Shown here: positions 1 to 12,368 of the stretch, in pieces
Numbering within the stretch: the first letter of the stretch is position 1
Layout: each line of letters opens with the position of its first letter
Assembly: GCA_024220505.1 (NCBI GenBank)
Contig: JAKZZE010000019.1
Span: 930,001 to 994,000 of the forward strand
DNA: 64,000 nucleotides
Source of the DNA: Rhizopus arrhizus
Taxonomy: Eukaryota > Mucoromycota > Mucoromycetes > Mucorales > Rhizopodaceae
Reading direction: 5' to 3'
Notes under the pieces: model-generated
What the model was told of the DNA's origin: nothing
Seen by the model: only the letters and a program-made list of their open reading frames with translations
Database searches by the model: none
Made by a program: the position numbers and the translations under genes

Positions 1-1056
1 CATCTTTCCTGCGCCATCAGGAAGTGAATTATATACTGGAGAAAGCGTATCACGGCCATAAGACCAGTATCCAGGAATAGCGGTTAACATATAAAGGACA
101 GTACAAGCTGACATACCAGCAGCAAGGGCATATTTCCACTGATGTGGTTTCTTTAAGGCATGTTCTACATGTGGATAAGTATTGATACCACCATACGAGA
201 AGGCAATAGTAGCTAGAGCAGAGGGAAAACCAGTCCAAATAACAGAATCAGTAACAACTACTCTTTCTAGATGGGCGTTATGATCCATTGGCCCCTGGAT
301 GAGTACAATGAAAACAGCAATCATGGTACACAAAGCGCCAAGAGCAGAAAGCGCAGTGATTTCTTTTAAAGTTTTAGCGATTAAAGAAGGAATCAGTAGG
401 ATGACACCAACGATGACTGCCCATAACCTGAAAGTAAGAGCGCCTTTCTATTTTCAAAATGTTTAAAAAAAGTCGAGAATCAAGTGTTATGAAATCAACC
501 AACCGTATCAATAAGTAAAGAGTGCAGGTTACTGGCAGCCAACACTAAATAAAGAGAAGGGCAACCAAACAAATTAAGAAAATGGAGTACAGAAGCGACG
601 GTGTAGCCTGCCCATCCAAATGCTGCAGTTCCAACATCTTTATAATCGTGAAGTCGTTGTCCGGGCTTATAATACAAGCATCGAATTAAAATGACACCAT
701 TGTAAATTGCCATGAAATATGCCAACATCATGATAAGAATACCAAGCCATCCACCAAGTGCAAAAGCACCTATTGAAACATAATTAAAATTCACATACTG
801 CTGAGAAGAAAAAATTTCCGTCCAATTTCTTTTTCTTACGAGGAAGACCTAAAGTACCAGTACCAGCAACAATACAAGTAACATTGAAGAAAGCTGTCAT
901 AAAATTACCATTCCCGTGACCAAATTCATTGACAGTTGATAAATTATCTTCTTCGATACCGTTATCGATTGCTCTTTCCTCTAGCTTGTAGCTTTCCATA
1001 CAACTTCCATTTGGTGAAGGGGAAGAACTGTGTTTTTCAACTTCTTGTATAGCCAT
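1..1056 (-). CDS. Amino-acid/auxin permease family transporter (vacuolar AVT-like), N-terminal part, cut by window edge
   Basis: Likely a proton-coupled amino-acid transporter of the AAAP family, as in fungal vacuolar Avt proteins. Exons read on the minus strand: 1056-840, 769-504 and 448-1, continuing off the left edge. The introns (839-770 and 503-449) are 70 and 55 nt with GT/AG ends, and the reading frame is kept across both. About 70 polar residues precede the motif GTGTLGLP, typical of the first membrane helix of this family, followed by FALGGWLGILIM, SLIAKTLKEITALSALGALC and FSYGGINTYPHVEHAL. About 309 residues are visible; the family usually has 400-600, so the last four or five membrane helices lie outside. 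ATG at 1056 is the only suitable start before the conserved core. Family assignment is solid; substrate and organelle are inferred. Confidence 0.88.
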
Positions 1057-3657
1057 GGAAAAAATGAATGCAAAAACGAGTTGAGAAATAAAAAGAAATT
1101 GTTGAAAAATTCAAAAGCAAGTGGCCAAAAAACAGTTGATGTTTTTTTTTTGTCTTAAAAACCTGAGAACCTAATCGAAAAGGGTTTAATTCGGATTTTA
1201 TAGAGTTACGGAGTCTTTTAAATACAATTTGATTCTAAAAAAATTTTTCTTTCAATTGACGAGAGATCTGAGAACTACAGTATCCTCCGACTTCAAATTT
1301 TTTAAACAGAGACTTTGTTTTATTGCATTGAAATCAAACGTTGGTATCTCTAGAAAATATTTAGATGGTTAGGAGCTCTCTTAATATCTACTTGGGATCG
1401 ATTCCGGTGGTTATAATTAAAAAAGAATTAGTTATAGAACTATAAAGCATCTACTCTCTTTTTAGAGAATCTAATAAAAACATAAAAAATATATACATGA
1501 ATATATCATCAAACAATAAATATTTGACTAAGGATCTATTGTAAACAGTTTTGTGACTAGAATTTCAACGAATAATCATCTGTTGCTTTGTTTATTTACA
1601 TTTGTGTGCTACATGTCAGCATTGCGGAGAGGAGTCTGCTTCAGATCCAGCTCACATCTCCACGAGGCGAACTTGACTCACAAGTGGTTTATACACAGAT
1701 TTTGAAATAATTTCTCATCTTTAAATACTTACCAACGAATCTTTATGGAAATTTTAGTAGGATAACATTTCTAATATGCGTATTATAGAAGCAAAGTAGT
1801 GTCTGGCTGATGCCGAAACTCTTATTATTCACAAGTAGCTCCCACACGCTCGAGAAAACGCACAGGGAAACATATTTATACAAATTACTGATGGAGATGA
1901 AAACATCATTGTAATAAAGATTATAAAAAAAACTGTTAGAGCATAATGTCATTGTTGCGCCTTTTTATAGCAAAACTACATAATCCATATTCAAGAATAC
2001 AGTAGAATCAAGTCACCGATAATGAATATTCAAAGTTACATTCACTTATAGTAATACATATGCATATATTAGTAAAAAAAAAAAAAGAACGCTTATAAAG
2101 GCTTCTATCGTTATCTCATGCTGTTAATTATACTTTATCTATAAAATGTGTCTCAATAACATTTACAGTAAATTGTATATTTGTTAATATCTAAAACAAT
2201 GAATAAATAAAGCAGGAATTCGAGGCTAATTGCCATCACTTTTGTAAAGACAAGAAAAATGGATAAAGTATGTTGATAGATCTTGTTTATATGCTCAGTA
2301 GTAGTCTATCATTTATTTATGCCTACTGATAAAAAGCATAACTAAGGTTAAGTAAAGCCATAGTGAATGGACCAAACATAAAATCAATCCTTCTTTTGCT
2401 ATGTTGTAAAGCGCTATTAAAGTGACCGAAGCTATCTTACTGTCTTCTACTATTGCAGAAATTTTTGATAAATTGTTGATAATAAAAAGCAACATTTCTA
2501 AAGAATTTGTGAGATATAACTGAGAATTTTACATAAACCTTGCTAGCATCAGATTGTAAGGTAAGCAATGTGTAAAAAGAAGCTCGTAATTCTTGCTAAC
2601 ACTGGCAACGATTGTTCATAAAAGCTTCGATTTACGAATAGGACACATATAAACATTATATTTAAGTTTACAACCATGTTCCGTCACCATGGTTAATAAG
2701 CGTGTCATTCAAGCCAGAATTCATAGGAAGTTCATAAGGTTCACATTAGCCAAAGCAAAGCAAATAAAACATGACTTTTTTACTTTATAATCAATCAAAC
2801 GATTGAATAAATGTACAAATGACGTAGGGAATTCCAAAAGCACTATATATTCAGGAATTAAAAGTATAAAGATCAAGAAAATGAAGCAACATGTTCTAAC
2901 CAACAGTCACATCGAAAGAACTGTAAGTGCAAAGTATAATTTAAAGTCAGAAGAAAGCATGTGAAAAATAGATTGATGACTGAATGTCTTTATTTCAGTA
3001 AGATATTTCACGATATTCATATTGTTTAACAGTATTATTTGAAGCATGAGATACTATTTTAGATGACTGGATGGCTATAAAAAATGATCCTTCAGGTTGT
3101 TTCAACGGTGGTAGTTTTTCTGAGTTATAATTATAACAATAAGAAAAAAAAAATACACCTATCATATCCAGCAGTCTATTATATTAGCGTGAGCAAAAGC
3201 AGATGGAGCGCAAAATGAGATATCAAGAATAAAAAGAAAGTTATGAAATATGAACGGGTGACACTTGTATAACCTTTGAATCGGGCAACCTTCTGGTTGT
3301 TGTTACTTACTCTGGGAAAACCCGTACATAAAATGTTTTCTATCCAAACAAAAATCCCAGAGTTTTTCATAGTGATTTTAGTATGTTAATAGCAGCAGAT
3401 ATAAAAAAAGCTAGGCTGTAGATTGCATTGGTGCACTGACACATTAATAAATCTCTTTGATGCTGTGATATTTTTTGGGAACAGCCACCATATCGTCATA
3501 GCTAATTCAAATGACTTCAGTTTATATTGAATCAGCAGTTTATAAAAACGCTTGTATTTATCTCTGGAGTTCTAGAATAAAAGTTATTATAGAAAGTGAA
3601 AACGTTTCTTGCGCAACCATATAAAAAAAAACTGTCCAATTGACGGTGGAAGCACTG
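1057..3657. other. Intergenic region, no gene recognised
   Basis: AT-rich DNA upstream of the permease. The open frames here are short, lack family motifs and do not join into a plausible spliced gene. The stretch 1057-1260 is presumably the permease promoter and 5' leader. A mariner-like end (TA then CAGTATCC) at 1273 and another at 3653-3659 hint at old transposon ends, but I could not pair them convincingly. Confidence 0.5.
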
Positions 3658-3690
3658 TAAACCCTTTTATCCCGAAAAATGGAAGCTTTC

Positions 3691-4701
3691 TTTTTTTTTT
3701 TTTTTTGTTTGGCTGTCTTTAATGCAGCCTCATCAACAAAAACGCAGTTCTTAGTGTAACCCAGATCCGAGCCTTTCCACTGCATGAACCAGTCATATCT
3801 CGTTTGCAAGTTATTGTCAGTGTTTCTTGTCATAGGGTCGAAGGTTGGCTTCTTTATTGAAATAAGCATGTTGTTTCTCAAGTAGTGGTTTATTTGAGTC
3901 TTTGAAATACTCAAGTCCTCAAACTGCGATTTCAGAGAATCAATAACGTCATCAGCACAAAGTTGTGAGTCTTTTCTATTATTTGTTGAATGTGCTGCTC
4001 ATGATCAGGAGTCAGTGAGTTTGGGTCGGTCGGGTTTTCTTTGCAGATTTTTGTAAGTTACCTTCTCAATTTCTTGATAATGTTTCCACCAGCGCATAGC
4101 AGTACGAGGATTAATTCCAAGATCCTTTGCATGCAAAGTCACTTTTCCTCTTTCCGTAGGACCCTCAATCATTCAGTTAATAAATATCTCTCTGGTTTGA
4201 TCGTTGTAGTCTTTGTAGACGCTGCTTTCTTGATCACTTTTATAGCCTTTTTTGTTGAACCTTTTGTAGTAGTTTCTTTTTCTGCTGGTTTGAGACTCAA
4301 ATAGGGCCCTTGGCTCGTTATGGCTTCAAGTATTACGTTTGGATCACTGATTTCGGTTAATACACCTTCCATCGGATCGAAGACTCTCTCTCTCTCTCTC
4401 CATCCTTATTGTAGACATTATCGTGTTCGTCTTCATAAAAAAAATGCATTTTTTATCATGTTATTCAATTGTTAGAGTGACAGAAATAAAACTTTTACAT
4501 CATAGCCGACAATAATCCCTCAGTAACGCCAATTTGACTTGGTCCAAAAAGACAAAGTAAAATTTTAAAAGCGACAATCATTTGCTAGCAAACAGCCAAA
4601 CGCTTTTTAGATTGCCCCATTTGTTTTTAGGTAACTGTCATTTATTCTTCGGAAATTGCCATTTATTTTTTCAGAATGGACAAGATTTACCAGTCGCATT
4701 G
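3691..4701 (-). mobile_element. Mariner-like element family A, copy A1, truncated
   Basis: This copy matches the element at 13.4-14.3 kb almost base for base over the transposase N-terminus. On the minus strand it begins with a TA-flanked end (CAATGCGACTGG, reading left from 4701). That end resembles the terminal repeat at 17046, where CAGTGGGGCTGG reads inward. A GA/CT repeat lies at 4386-4401. The copy stops at a T16 run (3691-3706), exactly where copy A2 carries an A41 run. The C-terminal half of the transposase and the far terminal repeat are missing. TA flanks and TIR-plus-transposase structure are typical of Tc1/mariner elements. Confidence 0.75.
3706..4372 (-). pseudogene. Transposase remnant of element A1 (N-terminal half)
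   Basis: Two open pieces on the minus strand (4372-4169 and 3914-about 3707) correspond to the start of a DDE transposase. The first begins MEGVLTEISDPN and is followed, out of frame, by a helix-turn-helix stretch shared with copy A2. The second contains TQINHYLRNNMLISIKKP and ends in CVFVDEAALKTAK, which includes the first catalytic Asp region (FVDEA) of the DDE fold. The coding sequence then runs into the homopolymer and unrelated sequence, so the second Asp and the Glu are absent. It cannot be an active enzyme. Confidence 0.8.
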
Positions 4702-4702
4702 T

Positions 4703-6934
4703 ATAGGCTTAATCGTCACTGTAGTTTTCGGGTGTAGTTATCGCCTTATCACTTATTCAAGATTTACGCAACGATAATAGTTTCTTTATGAAGATTGACA
4801 GGACAATGTTTTCAGCGAACATGAAAATAAAGCTTATGATTCAATGAAGAATCTTCTACAATTTCTTTCATTGTATAGGTGTATCCATCTTCTTTAAAAA
4901 AAGCCAGGAAACCAGTTGCATTCCATGTAGTTATTATGGACCCAAATTTTGGCATTCTTGACAACAATCTTTAGCATTTCCACTACATGATTCATTAAGA
5001 CGCAAAAGAAACTCATATTATGCTTTCAAAAGCTTTTTAGAAGCACAGTACTATTCTCCAAAAGTGCTCTAAGGACCTCCAGCATCCTGATCGAATTTTC
5101 TGCTTAAAGGGGCTACTCCTTTAGAGAAGGCTCATGTTTATTTAAAGCCAACGTGACCATAATTGAATCATGATAAAATTAAAATAAAACATTTTTTCTT
5201 ATTTTTTTTTTCAAGAAGCTTGAGGTCTGTGTATTGAACGTAGTTTGTGATGCTGTTCATAATGTCAGCCTCTTTTCCATCTTCTCCTACAAGGTTCCTA
5301 AAACCATCGTCTTATACAAAAACACTCATTATGTTTAGATAACAACAAAAGATAAAAAAAGAGAGGATTAAATATTTGACTAGTTTGAATGCTTCAATCT
5401 AACTAAACCCATCCTTTTTAATTAATGTTAAAGTAATAAAATGCCTAAACTTCTTTTTTGAAGTTGGCAAATGATTTCCTCTGACTACTTAGTTTTTCTA
5501 ATTTTTCTGAATTTGAAAATAACTGTGATTTAAAGCCTATTGTACAGGTAGTCCATCATTCCCAAATAACAAGATAATATATTTTGTTTTCAAATGCTGT
5601 TTGCATAAATCTGACCTTTGGAAATATACGGAATTACTATATTTAAGACTGATCTTGTTTCACAATCAGAATGAAGGTGTGTATTCTATTTTCGTCGGAG
5701 ATATCATCTCGATCATTCTCATGATAAAAACGCATTGGGAAATTCATGTTTTAGAAGAAAGCTGTGAAGTTTGAGTAAATGATGAATTCATTTCATTTTC
5801 ATGACCAAGTTATTTGCAAAAAAAAAAGCAACCAACCAAAGCAAACTTGTTTTTAAATTCCGACCAATTTTTTTCAAAAGTTTCCATTTTACGGGGATAA
5901 AAGGGTTTATCTAAAAACTTATTTATGTAAGCGGCGTGGCTTTTCGTATAAGTTGTACAAGAATTACTGGCACGATCATGGAAAGATACGGGAGAGATTC
6001 CCTAATGTATCCTTTAATATTTGCTAAATGAAAGCAAAATTTTGAGAAACCTGAAATGATACATATTGTATGGCAAATAAAATTACAGCAAGCTTGGAAA
6101 AAATAATAAAGGTCAAGCTATGGGTTAACTTCATACAGTAACTGACGGGAGCAGTTACAATTTGTTACTCAAAATTCTCATGTTATTTTACTGTCAATTA
6201 CCAGATACTTCATTGCTAACCTGATGCACAGTTCACCTATCTAAAAGCATGAGGTTTATAATCTATTTTTTTTTTGTATACAACTGAGCTCAAGTATTAC
6301 ATTAATCAATAGCTTTGTAAAAACCATATTCACATACAAAGAAATGAATGAGCTTTATCTCATCTTTTTTAGTAGCTTTTTTTTTTTTTTTTTGGTGAAC
6401 TGTCAATTAATTGTTGTGAAAATCATAAGTTTTGTTATATAAGACACTTCCATTAGAACATTAGCAATGAAAAAAATTAGTCTGCTATTTAATACCCGAA
6501 CTACTAGGCTGTGACGTGTGAGTATAGCAGGATAAAAGTAATTGCTCCTCAGATCAATAATTATATATGATGGTCTCTGATCTAACTCGATCCTTTCTTC
6601 TTCAAATCTTTAGGCTTTAATAACCCAATACGAATCATGTTCCTGTGGACTGAGGATAAAAATGTGGGGAAATCATTGAATTCAAGGTCTCCCCGGATTG
6701 TTCCTTTTGGAGTATTACTTGTGTAACGCAACCGTCCACTCAGGCTTCAAAGCTAATTAGAGAAAGCTTAAAATAACAAACGGTTTTAGACTCTTCTTTT
6801 CTTTAGAACTTTCCTCTATTGTTTTTTTTTTTTTTTTTCTTTCCTTTCCTTTTCAAGTGAATGTATCTTTGAGAACCAAACCTAATATTATTGCTTAATT
6901 ATTACGGAAATTTACTCTGATTATTACTGCGCAT
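4703..6934. other. Intergenic region with decayed repeats
   Basis: No open frame of note and no spliced gene that I can assemble. A stretch at 5881-5909 repeats, nearly identically and in inverted orientation, the sequence at 3658-3684 next to element A1. Homopolymer T runs occur near 6371-6393 and 6822-6838. The right end of this region should contain the promoter of the 7TM gene. Confidence 0.5.
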
Positions 6935-8631
6935 ATGATAGAATTGTCACCTTACGGGCATAGGGTTGTATTACGAATCAACCTGATTGGTATGTGGATA
7001 GCTGTGCTAGTAAGCATACGAAATTTTCTTGTTTGTTACAGACAATACTCTAAAACTCGAGGAAAAATGTAAGTAAACAAAAAAGACAAAAAAATGAATG
7101 CTAAAATCTTTGAAAAGTCACTTGGTAAACATGGCTCAGGTTGCTGTCTTGGGTATTCACAGATTTTTGTATGGGATAATTCCATTGTTTGAGATTAGCA
7201 CCTGTGCATACTTTCCTTTATTAGTCTCGTAAGCTTAATTTTACATTACACCATCAGAAATAATCTCACTCAATTTTTATATTGTAGTCTTTGGCATATA
7301 AGTAATTAGACAGGCTGTAGAAAAAATTATATTTTATTAATGCTATTATTGAATAGCTTATTTACTATTTTACTCTGTAATGTTTATGCGCTTGGTCATA
7401 TTGGAACTAGATCGATATTCTCGTTGGATCAAAGGCATCGGTATCCTGCTTATAGGATTGCGGTTTGCTGATTGGCCCTATGAGCTTACTTTTATTTCTA
7501 TTCAGCGAACAATTATGATGCAAACTCCAGGCGATGGCTCCACTTGCTGGGCTACATGGTAAATCAAGATACTGAATGAGCTAAAAAAGAAAATTAACAA
7601 GCAACTATAGGGGATCTGGTGTAATCATCTTAAACTTTGTTGGAGACGCACTGGCCAATTTATTTCTTAGTGGAATGTTTATCAGAAGGTTAGTAACAGT
7701 ATTCTCCCACCTAGTACAAGCTTTTTTAATTCTAAAAATAAACGAATAGACTTTTGATTCACATCAACAACACTAAAACTTTACCCAGCAATAACAGCAA
7801 ACTTATCGAGAATATTGCTAGAAAATCTTTGATTTGTTTAGCATTGACTTTTGTAGTTAATTTAATCATGAATATACTTAAAGTGACAACGTTTATTGGC
7901 AGCGAATCAGATGTAACGATACCTTGATTGTAGAACATGCGAACGAAATATACTAAAATCAACTTTTAGGCTTTTACAGTTTATTTTGAGCTCATTGAAT
8001 CTACTTTACTGGTAGAGGCTCTTCGAAATGATAGTAGTATGAGGGCAGGTCCAAATACCTCTATCTGTGAGAGTTGTCATAAGGTATACAATGAAGGGAT
8101 CCAGACTATATAAGACTGACATTCATATTTGTAATCCTTTTTTATATTTAGGAATTGAATCATTCTTCAAGTCATAAACGACCTAATCGAAGTGAAGAAC
8201 ATCACCATAGCCAAATGTTGGTCAAATCTTTTGGCGAAAGCAGCAATAAAAAGAACTATAGAAGCGCATCTGAAATAGACGACACCACTTCTTACGATGA
8301 TCGTACAATTGGAAACGTTGCTCCTGTTGAACCAGCTATGTTTCCTCAAAGACAGCAACATCACCAACATCCTCCTCAATTCTTATCCTCTTTTTCCACC
8401 TCGCTCACTCCAAGACCACCTATGTATTCAGCCAAAGAACCTCTTAATTCTTCACTTGGTTCTCCATCTGTTTCATCTACACGGGTACCATCTTCGAATG
8501 AATCTTTTGCGATGGACAATATAGGAAAAGATAGAAATGTATCCACAAATATGACATCTCTAGTATCTGTATCAGAGACTGCTTCCAATAGCAATCATTC
8601 ACAAGCGACTCATTACTGGAAAGAAAACTAG
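6935..8631 (+). CDS. Seven-transmembrane, GPCR-like membrane protein of unknown ligand
   Basis: Eight exons join in frame: 6935-7068, 7118-7228, 7288-7301, 7357-7558, 7611-7688, 7750-7912, 7970-8083, 8152-8631. They sum to 1,296 nt, 431 residues. All introns have GT/AG ends (49-69 nt). About seven hydrophobic helices are visible, followed by a roughly 175-residue polar Ser/His/Asn-rich tail. A Cys precedes the third helix (EISTCAYFP) and another lies in the following outside loop (GSTCWATW). An LDRY motif comes after helix three, in the place of the class A receptor DRY. These are receptor-like traits, but I do not recognise a named family, and spacing from the Cys to DRY is longer than in rhodopsin. 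The third exon has only 14 nt. The ATG at 6935 is the first in frame after a stop at 6896. An alternative is an unrelated fungal-specific 7TM protein. Confidence 0.72.
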
Positions 8632-9702
8632 ACCTAATAATTATGAATACGTGTAGAAATATTACTCTCACAAATATGTAACCTATGCTGGATCATTTCT
8701 TTTTAAAACTTAATATAATATGCTTAGATTTACTTGGCCACTATAAAATTTTATTTGTCCATTGTTCAAATTTCACTTGGCTGTATGAATTTTTTGTACA
8801 CTATTCTTATTTTTTCGCATGCTCATTTTTTGAAATCATTCATCTTTTCTTTTCAATTATACAGCACTTGAAATAAAATGCTGATGTACATTGTTCTCCA
8901 GAGATTCTATCAGAATTTCGCAATTTGAAAATGACAAAGTAAATCCGAACATACTGTATATGATATAATATCCTAATAAACCTTTTTATTTATTACACCT
9001 TAGTTTTGATAGAAAATAAACGATATTTTCACAAATTAATTAAACGTTTCCTATTTTGTTCATTACGGAAAATATCTTTTGTGTAGCAAAGCTGTCAGGT
9101 TTTTTACTGCTTTATTACAATACTTGTTTTTAAAAGAGAATCTTTGACAATTAATATTTATATTAATAATTGTACGATAATTAGATTTACGATCCCATTT
9201 CACTTAAATTGAACTACATTTCTATTTGTTCATTGTAAAATCAATGAATACTTGATAACAATCATGTAAATGGGATTGTAAATTGTTGCGTATACGCACT
9301 CATCCGCAAATTACAATAATTTTTCCCCTTTTTGTATTTGAAATTGTTCAATTGATTAACCTATAACATGGGTTTACTTTTTTCCATATTAAAAAAAAAA
9401 AAAAAACTCCCAAGTAGGTTATGAGCATGTGACTCGAATGACATAAAAAACTAAAAATTATAGCCAATATTAGAAATCTGTTGGTTGTAAAGATACGTAG
9501 CGGCTAAAATTATATTTAATATGTTTTACAAGGACAGAAATACAATGGATCTGAACTTTGTGTTTCATAAAACGTTCTCTAACTAAAAAAGGTATAATTG
9601 CTCAACTGGATATGATAACGATCCAAATCTACAGAAAATACACTCTTTCCGGAAAGTAAATTCGCCTGGGTAGAGAACAAAATTCAGGTTGCACGAAAAG
9701 TA
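8632..9702. other. Intergenic region downstream of the 7TM gene
   Basis: AT-rich, no gene recognised. AATAAA at 8871 could be a polyadenylation signal of the 7TM gene. From about 9640 the sequence becomes transposon-like, leading into fragment B1. Confidence 0.45.
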
Positions 9703-9938
9703 AATTCTGGTCAGTGGTCAAAAGTAAAGTGAAAAGTAACAAGTTCCTTGAGAAGGAAACGTTGATGACACGGATTAGTGAAGCTTCTAATAGTTTGCGG
9801 TTAAGTGACTTTGAAGGCATTGTTAGCCATTCTCATAAATGCTTGGACAAGTGTCGTAATGGTCAAGCGCTCTGAAGGACGTTGTGACCACAAAAAAAAA
9901 AAAAAAAAAAAAAAAACCGGATTCACCAGATTCGCAAA
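9703..9938 (+). mobile_element. Mariner-like element family B, fragment B1 (transposase C-terminus)
   Basis: Near-identical to the reverse complement of 12369-12597. Read on the plus strand it encodes the last part of a DDE transposase after the catalytic Glu (FWSVVKSKVK...LEKETL...SHSHKCLDKCRNGQAL). After the stop comes an A26 run (9892-9917) and then the CCGGATTCACCAGATTCGCAA segment also present in B2. The 5' part of the element is missing. Together with B2 it forms a pair of inverted repeats around the zinc-finger/nuclease-like gene. Confidence 0.75.
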
Positions 9939-9954
9939 AATGGGTTCACCGGAT

Positions 9955-10134
9955 TGGCCAAAATGGATTTCTCTCTTTTTTCTCTCATCATTCAAAATAC
10001 TTACTTGCGAAATCTGCCAGTTATCATTCACTATCTTGAATTCTCTCAAGAGTCATAAGAAAGATCAACATTCGTCAGCTGCTCATATTATACTTGAAAA
10101 TGTGTGGAATAGGCGTGCTGTTTCTCTCGATTGA
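9955..10134 (+). pseudogene. C2H2 zinc-finger exon fragment
   Basis: The open frame here contains one clear C2H2 finger (LTCEICQLSF...LNSLKSHKKDQH: Cys-x2-Cys-x12-His-x4-His) followed by about 25 residues and a stop at 10132-10134. Directly upstream the frame passes into the A-run of fragment B1, so the start is unclear. It probably represents the 5' exon of the multi-exon gene that follows, but I could not join it in frame to the exon at 10457. Confidence 0.45.
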
Positions 10135-10456
10135 TAAAATTAACAAATAAATCAAATAATCGATGAGTCTCTTGAACCTCTTTATTGAGTAAGGACAAGA
10201 GAGAGAGAGCCCATTCAATACAAACCACGTCTTAGAATATAACAATATGATTTAGGGTCCGAGGTAGTACGGTATAAATTGTGTGGGCTGTTTATCGTAC
10301 ATAGCACTTCGTGCTATATATGATATACAGTCAAATTATTAGTTTAAGGATCTTTTGAGTGATCTCACACGATATTAAGGAAATCATTAGAGTAAATACG
10401 ACAGAATGGTAAAAATAGTTTTCAAATGTTACTGTGAACTAATCTTTTAAACTTAG

Positions 10457-12271
10457 GTGAATCTGCAACGATTTTTAGAGAAAGTGGCAGCTCAAAATTC
10501 AAATGCTTTTGTCAAAAGTATTTTGAAACAATCCATGGCCTTTAACATCGCTACAATAGAAACAAATGCGCAGGTACTGACATTTCAGTTGGATTAAGTT
10601 TGTAGTATAAACTAATTTATTTTTCCATAGCACTGGAAAGTTTGAATTTTTCTCAAGAAGATCCTCTACTGTCATCAACATCATCAACTTCAAGCAATAT
10701 TGTAAGCAATTTGATAAATATTTTGAATGGGATCAAATAATTACTCAAAATCAATTTATTTCAGAACGATGAAACTGCTGAATCCTCCGTTGCCGATTCG
10801 TCAGAATCTATAAAACTCTTGACGGATCTCAGCTTCAGAAAATTTGAGAGCTCTTTCAAGGCAATAGATGACCAAATGAAGTGGAAATTATGCTCAGGAA
10901 GAACTGTGGAAGACGTTCTTTATGATTACGGGCTGGAACTGGAACGAGAGCAGTAAGGAATCTTCTAAACCATTATTTTATTTTTTATTTATTTATTTGT
11001 ATTTTGAACAGTGCTGTGCATTCATTTATCCTCGATACATCCGACCAAGAGATGAAGAAACTTTTTACTGGACAAGAATGGGATGAAATTACTCGCGAAA
11101 CTGAACTAGAAACCACGACTTTGCCGGAAAGCATACTTAATTTGATACAAGAAATGAACAAGGTAACAGATCTGTTGTGGTTTTATATTACTAAATCCAA
11201 GTAGTTTAATTTATTTTATAGACGAACATCAAAGAAGTCAAAAGAGTTCTCTTGAAGTATGCAGAGATAAGATACTCTGATTATCCTACCTCTGATGAGT
11301 TTCACATCGATAAAATATGCTATGCAATTGAATCGTTGTAAGTCAATATTATCAAAAATCAAGAAGAAGTCCATTAATTAATTTAATTAAATCAATACTT
11401 TAGATTGCATTTATATGAGAGAAATCCAAATCCTCTCTTGATAAAACAACAAGAGTAATGGTACAACAGCAACGTATGGGTTCCCACGATTGACAAATTT
11501 TTCGGTAACCTTGATGGAATCAACTGCATCAGGTATAGTAAACATTATTTTGTATTATAGCCTGCAATACCGTTTTAACAATGTTTTTTGCAGAGACAAC
11601 AAGCCATCCTTTTCAAGCGGCAAACGAAAACGAGAGTTACAAGAAAGAATTGGAAGAAAAAGGATAGGATATAAACCCGATATGATAATACAAGCAGTAC
11701 GTGAAGGAAATAGGCCGTTGGAATTTGGTGCGTGCGAAGCAGCATCCTTTTATGACGGTCCAACGGGAAAAAAATACAAGTATGAATCAAGACTGAAACT
11801 CCCCAAAACTCTGAAAGATATGCTGTTCAATTTGTGTCTGCACGTTGATTGGGACACAAAAATAACAAAAGAGATAGAAGTTATAGGATATGTCCAAAGT
11901 AGTAAGCAATTTGTCATTTTTTTAATTTGTTTGTCTTATTAACCACAGCTGTTTCTATGTTTAGTCATTGAATTCATCATCCTCAATTATCCCAAAGGAT
12001 ATATCTGTTGCATGAATAGGTCAAAATCATATGAAATTGGCTCTAACATGAACAACTTTGCAAAAACATTAGAAATGCTAACCGTATCGTTGATAATGAA
12101 GGTAAGCTTTCAGGTATACTAATGTACCAATAATCTGATCATAAACTTTTAATGCAGTTACGGCTTGAAAAAACCATGAGTTTGATGAATATTCCAACGA
12201 TAAATGTCTTTGCTGTCGGATTCCAACACGCTCCTATTCCTACACTCGCATATTATATTCCCACACCCTAA
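10457..12271 (+). pseudogene. Multi-exon nuclease-like (PD-(D/E)XK-type motif) protein gene with an in-frame stop
   Basis: Exons from the third on join in frame: 10765-10952, 11012-11162, 11222-11337, 11404-11532, 11594-11901, 11965-12101, 12158-12271, with likely upstream exons 10457-10573 and about 10631-10709. The only lesion in the main run is TAA at 11456-11458, between IKQQE and WYNSNVWVPTIDKFFG. Residues GYKPDMII...EFGACEAASF resemble the Asp...Glu-x-(Glu/Lys) layout of PD-(D/E)XK nucleases, as in repeated Mucorales proteins that often start with a C2H2 finger. That assignment is by pattern only. The upstream C2H2 fragment at 9955 and the flanking inverted B fragments suggest a mobile or duplicated origin. 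Splicing from 11455 to 11594 would bypass the stop but drop 26 conserved-looking residues. Function unknown. Confidence 0.6.
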
Positions 12272-12368
12272 ACGTTTAAATAAAATCAATTTTACAATCT
12301 GATTATTTCTATAGTTGAACTGCCTGGTTTTTCCAATCATTTCGCGCGCGTCAGAAAAAATTAGCCCT

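Noticed and set aside
1360..1420. tRNA-like B-box (GGATCGATTCC)
   Set aside because: The surrounding sequence does not fold into a T-arm and acceptor stem by eye, and no convincing A-box or anticodon arm is in place.
1743..3370. Several minus-strand open frames of 60-70 codons
   Set aside because: Low-complexity, no motifs, no compatible splice partners, and no similarity to known domains that I can see.
1273..3657. Possible 2.4-kb mariner between TA-CAGTATCC (1273) and the end at 3657
   Set aside because: The two ends agree only in the first few bases; flanks do not match the empty-site copy near 5.9 kb.
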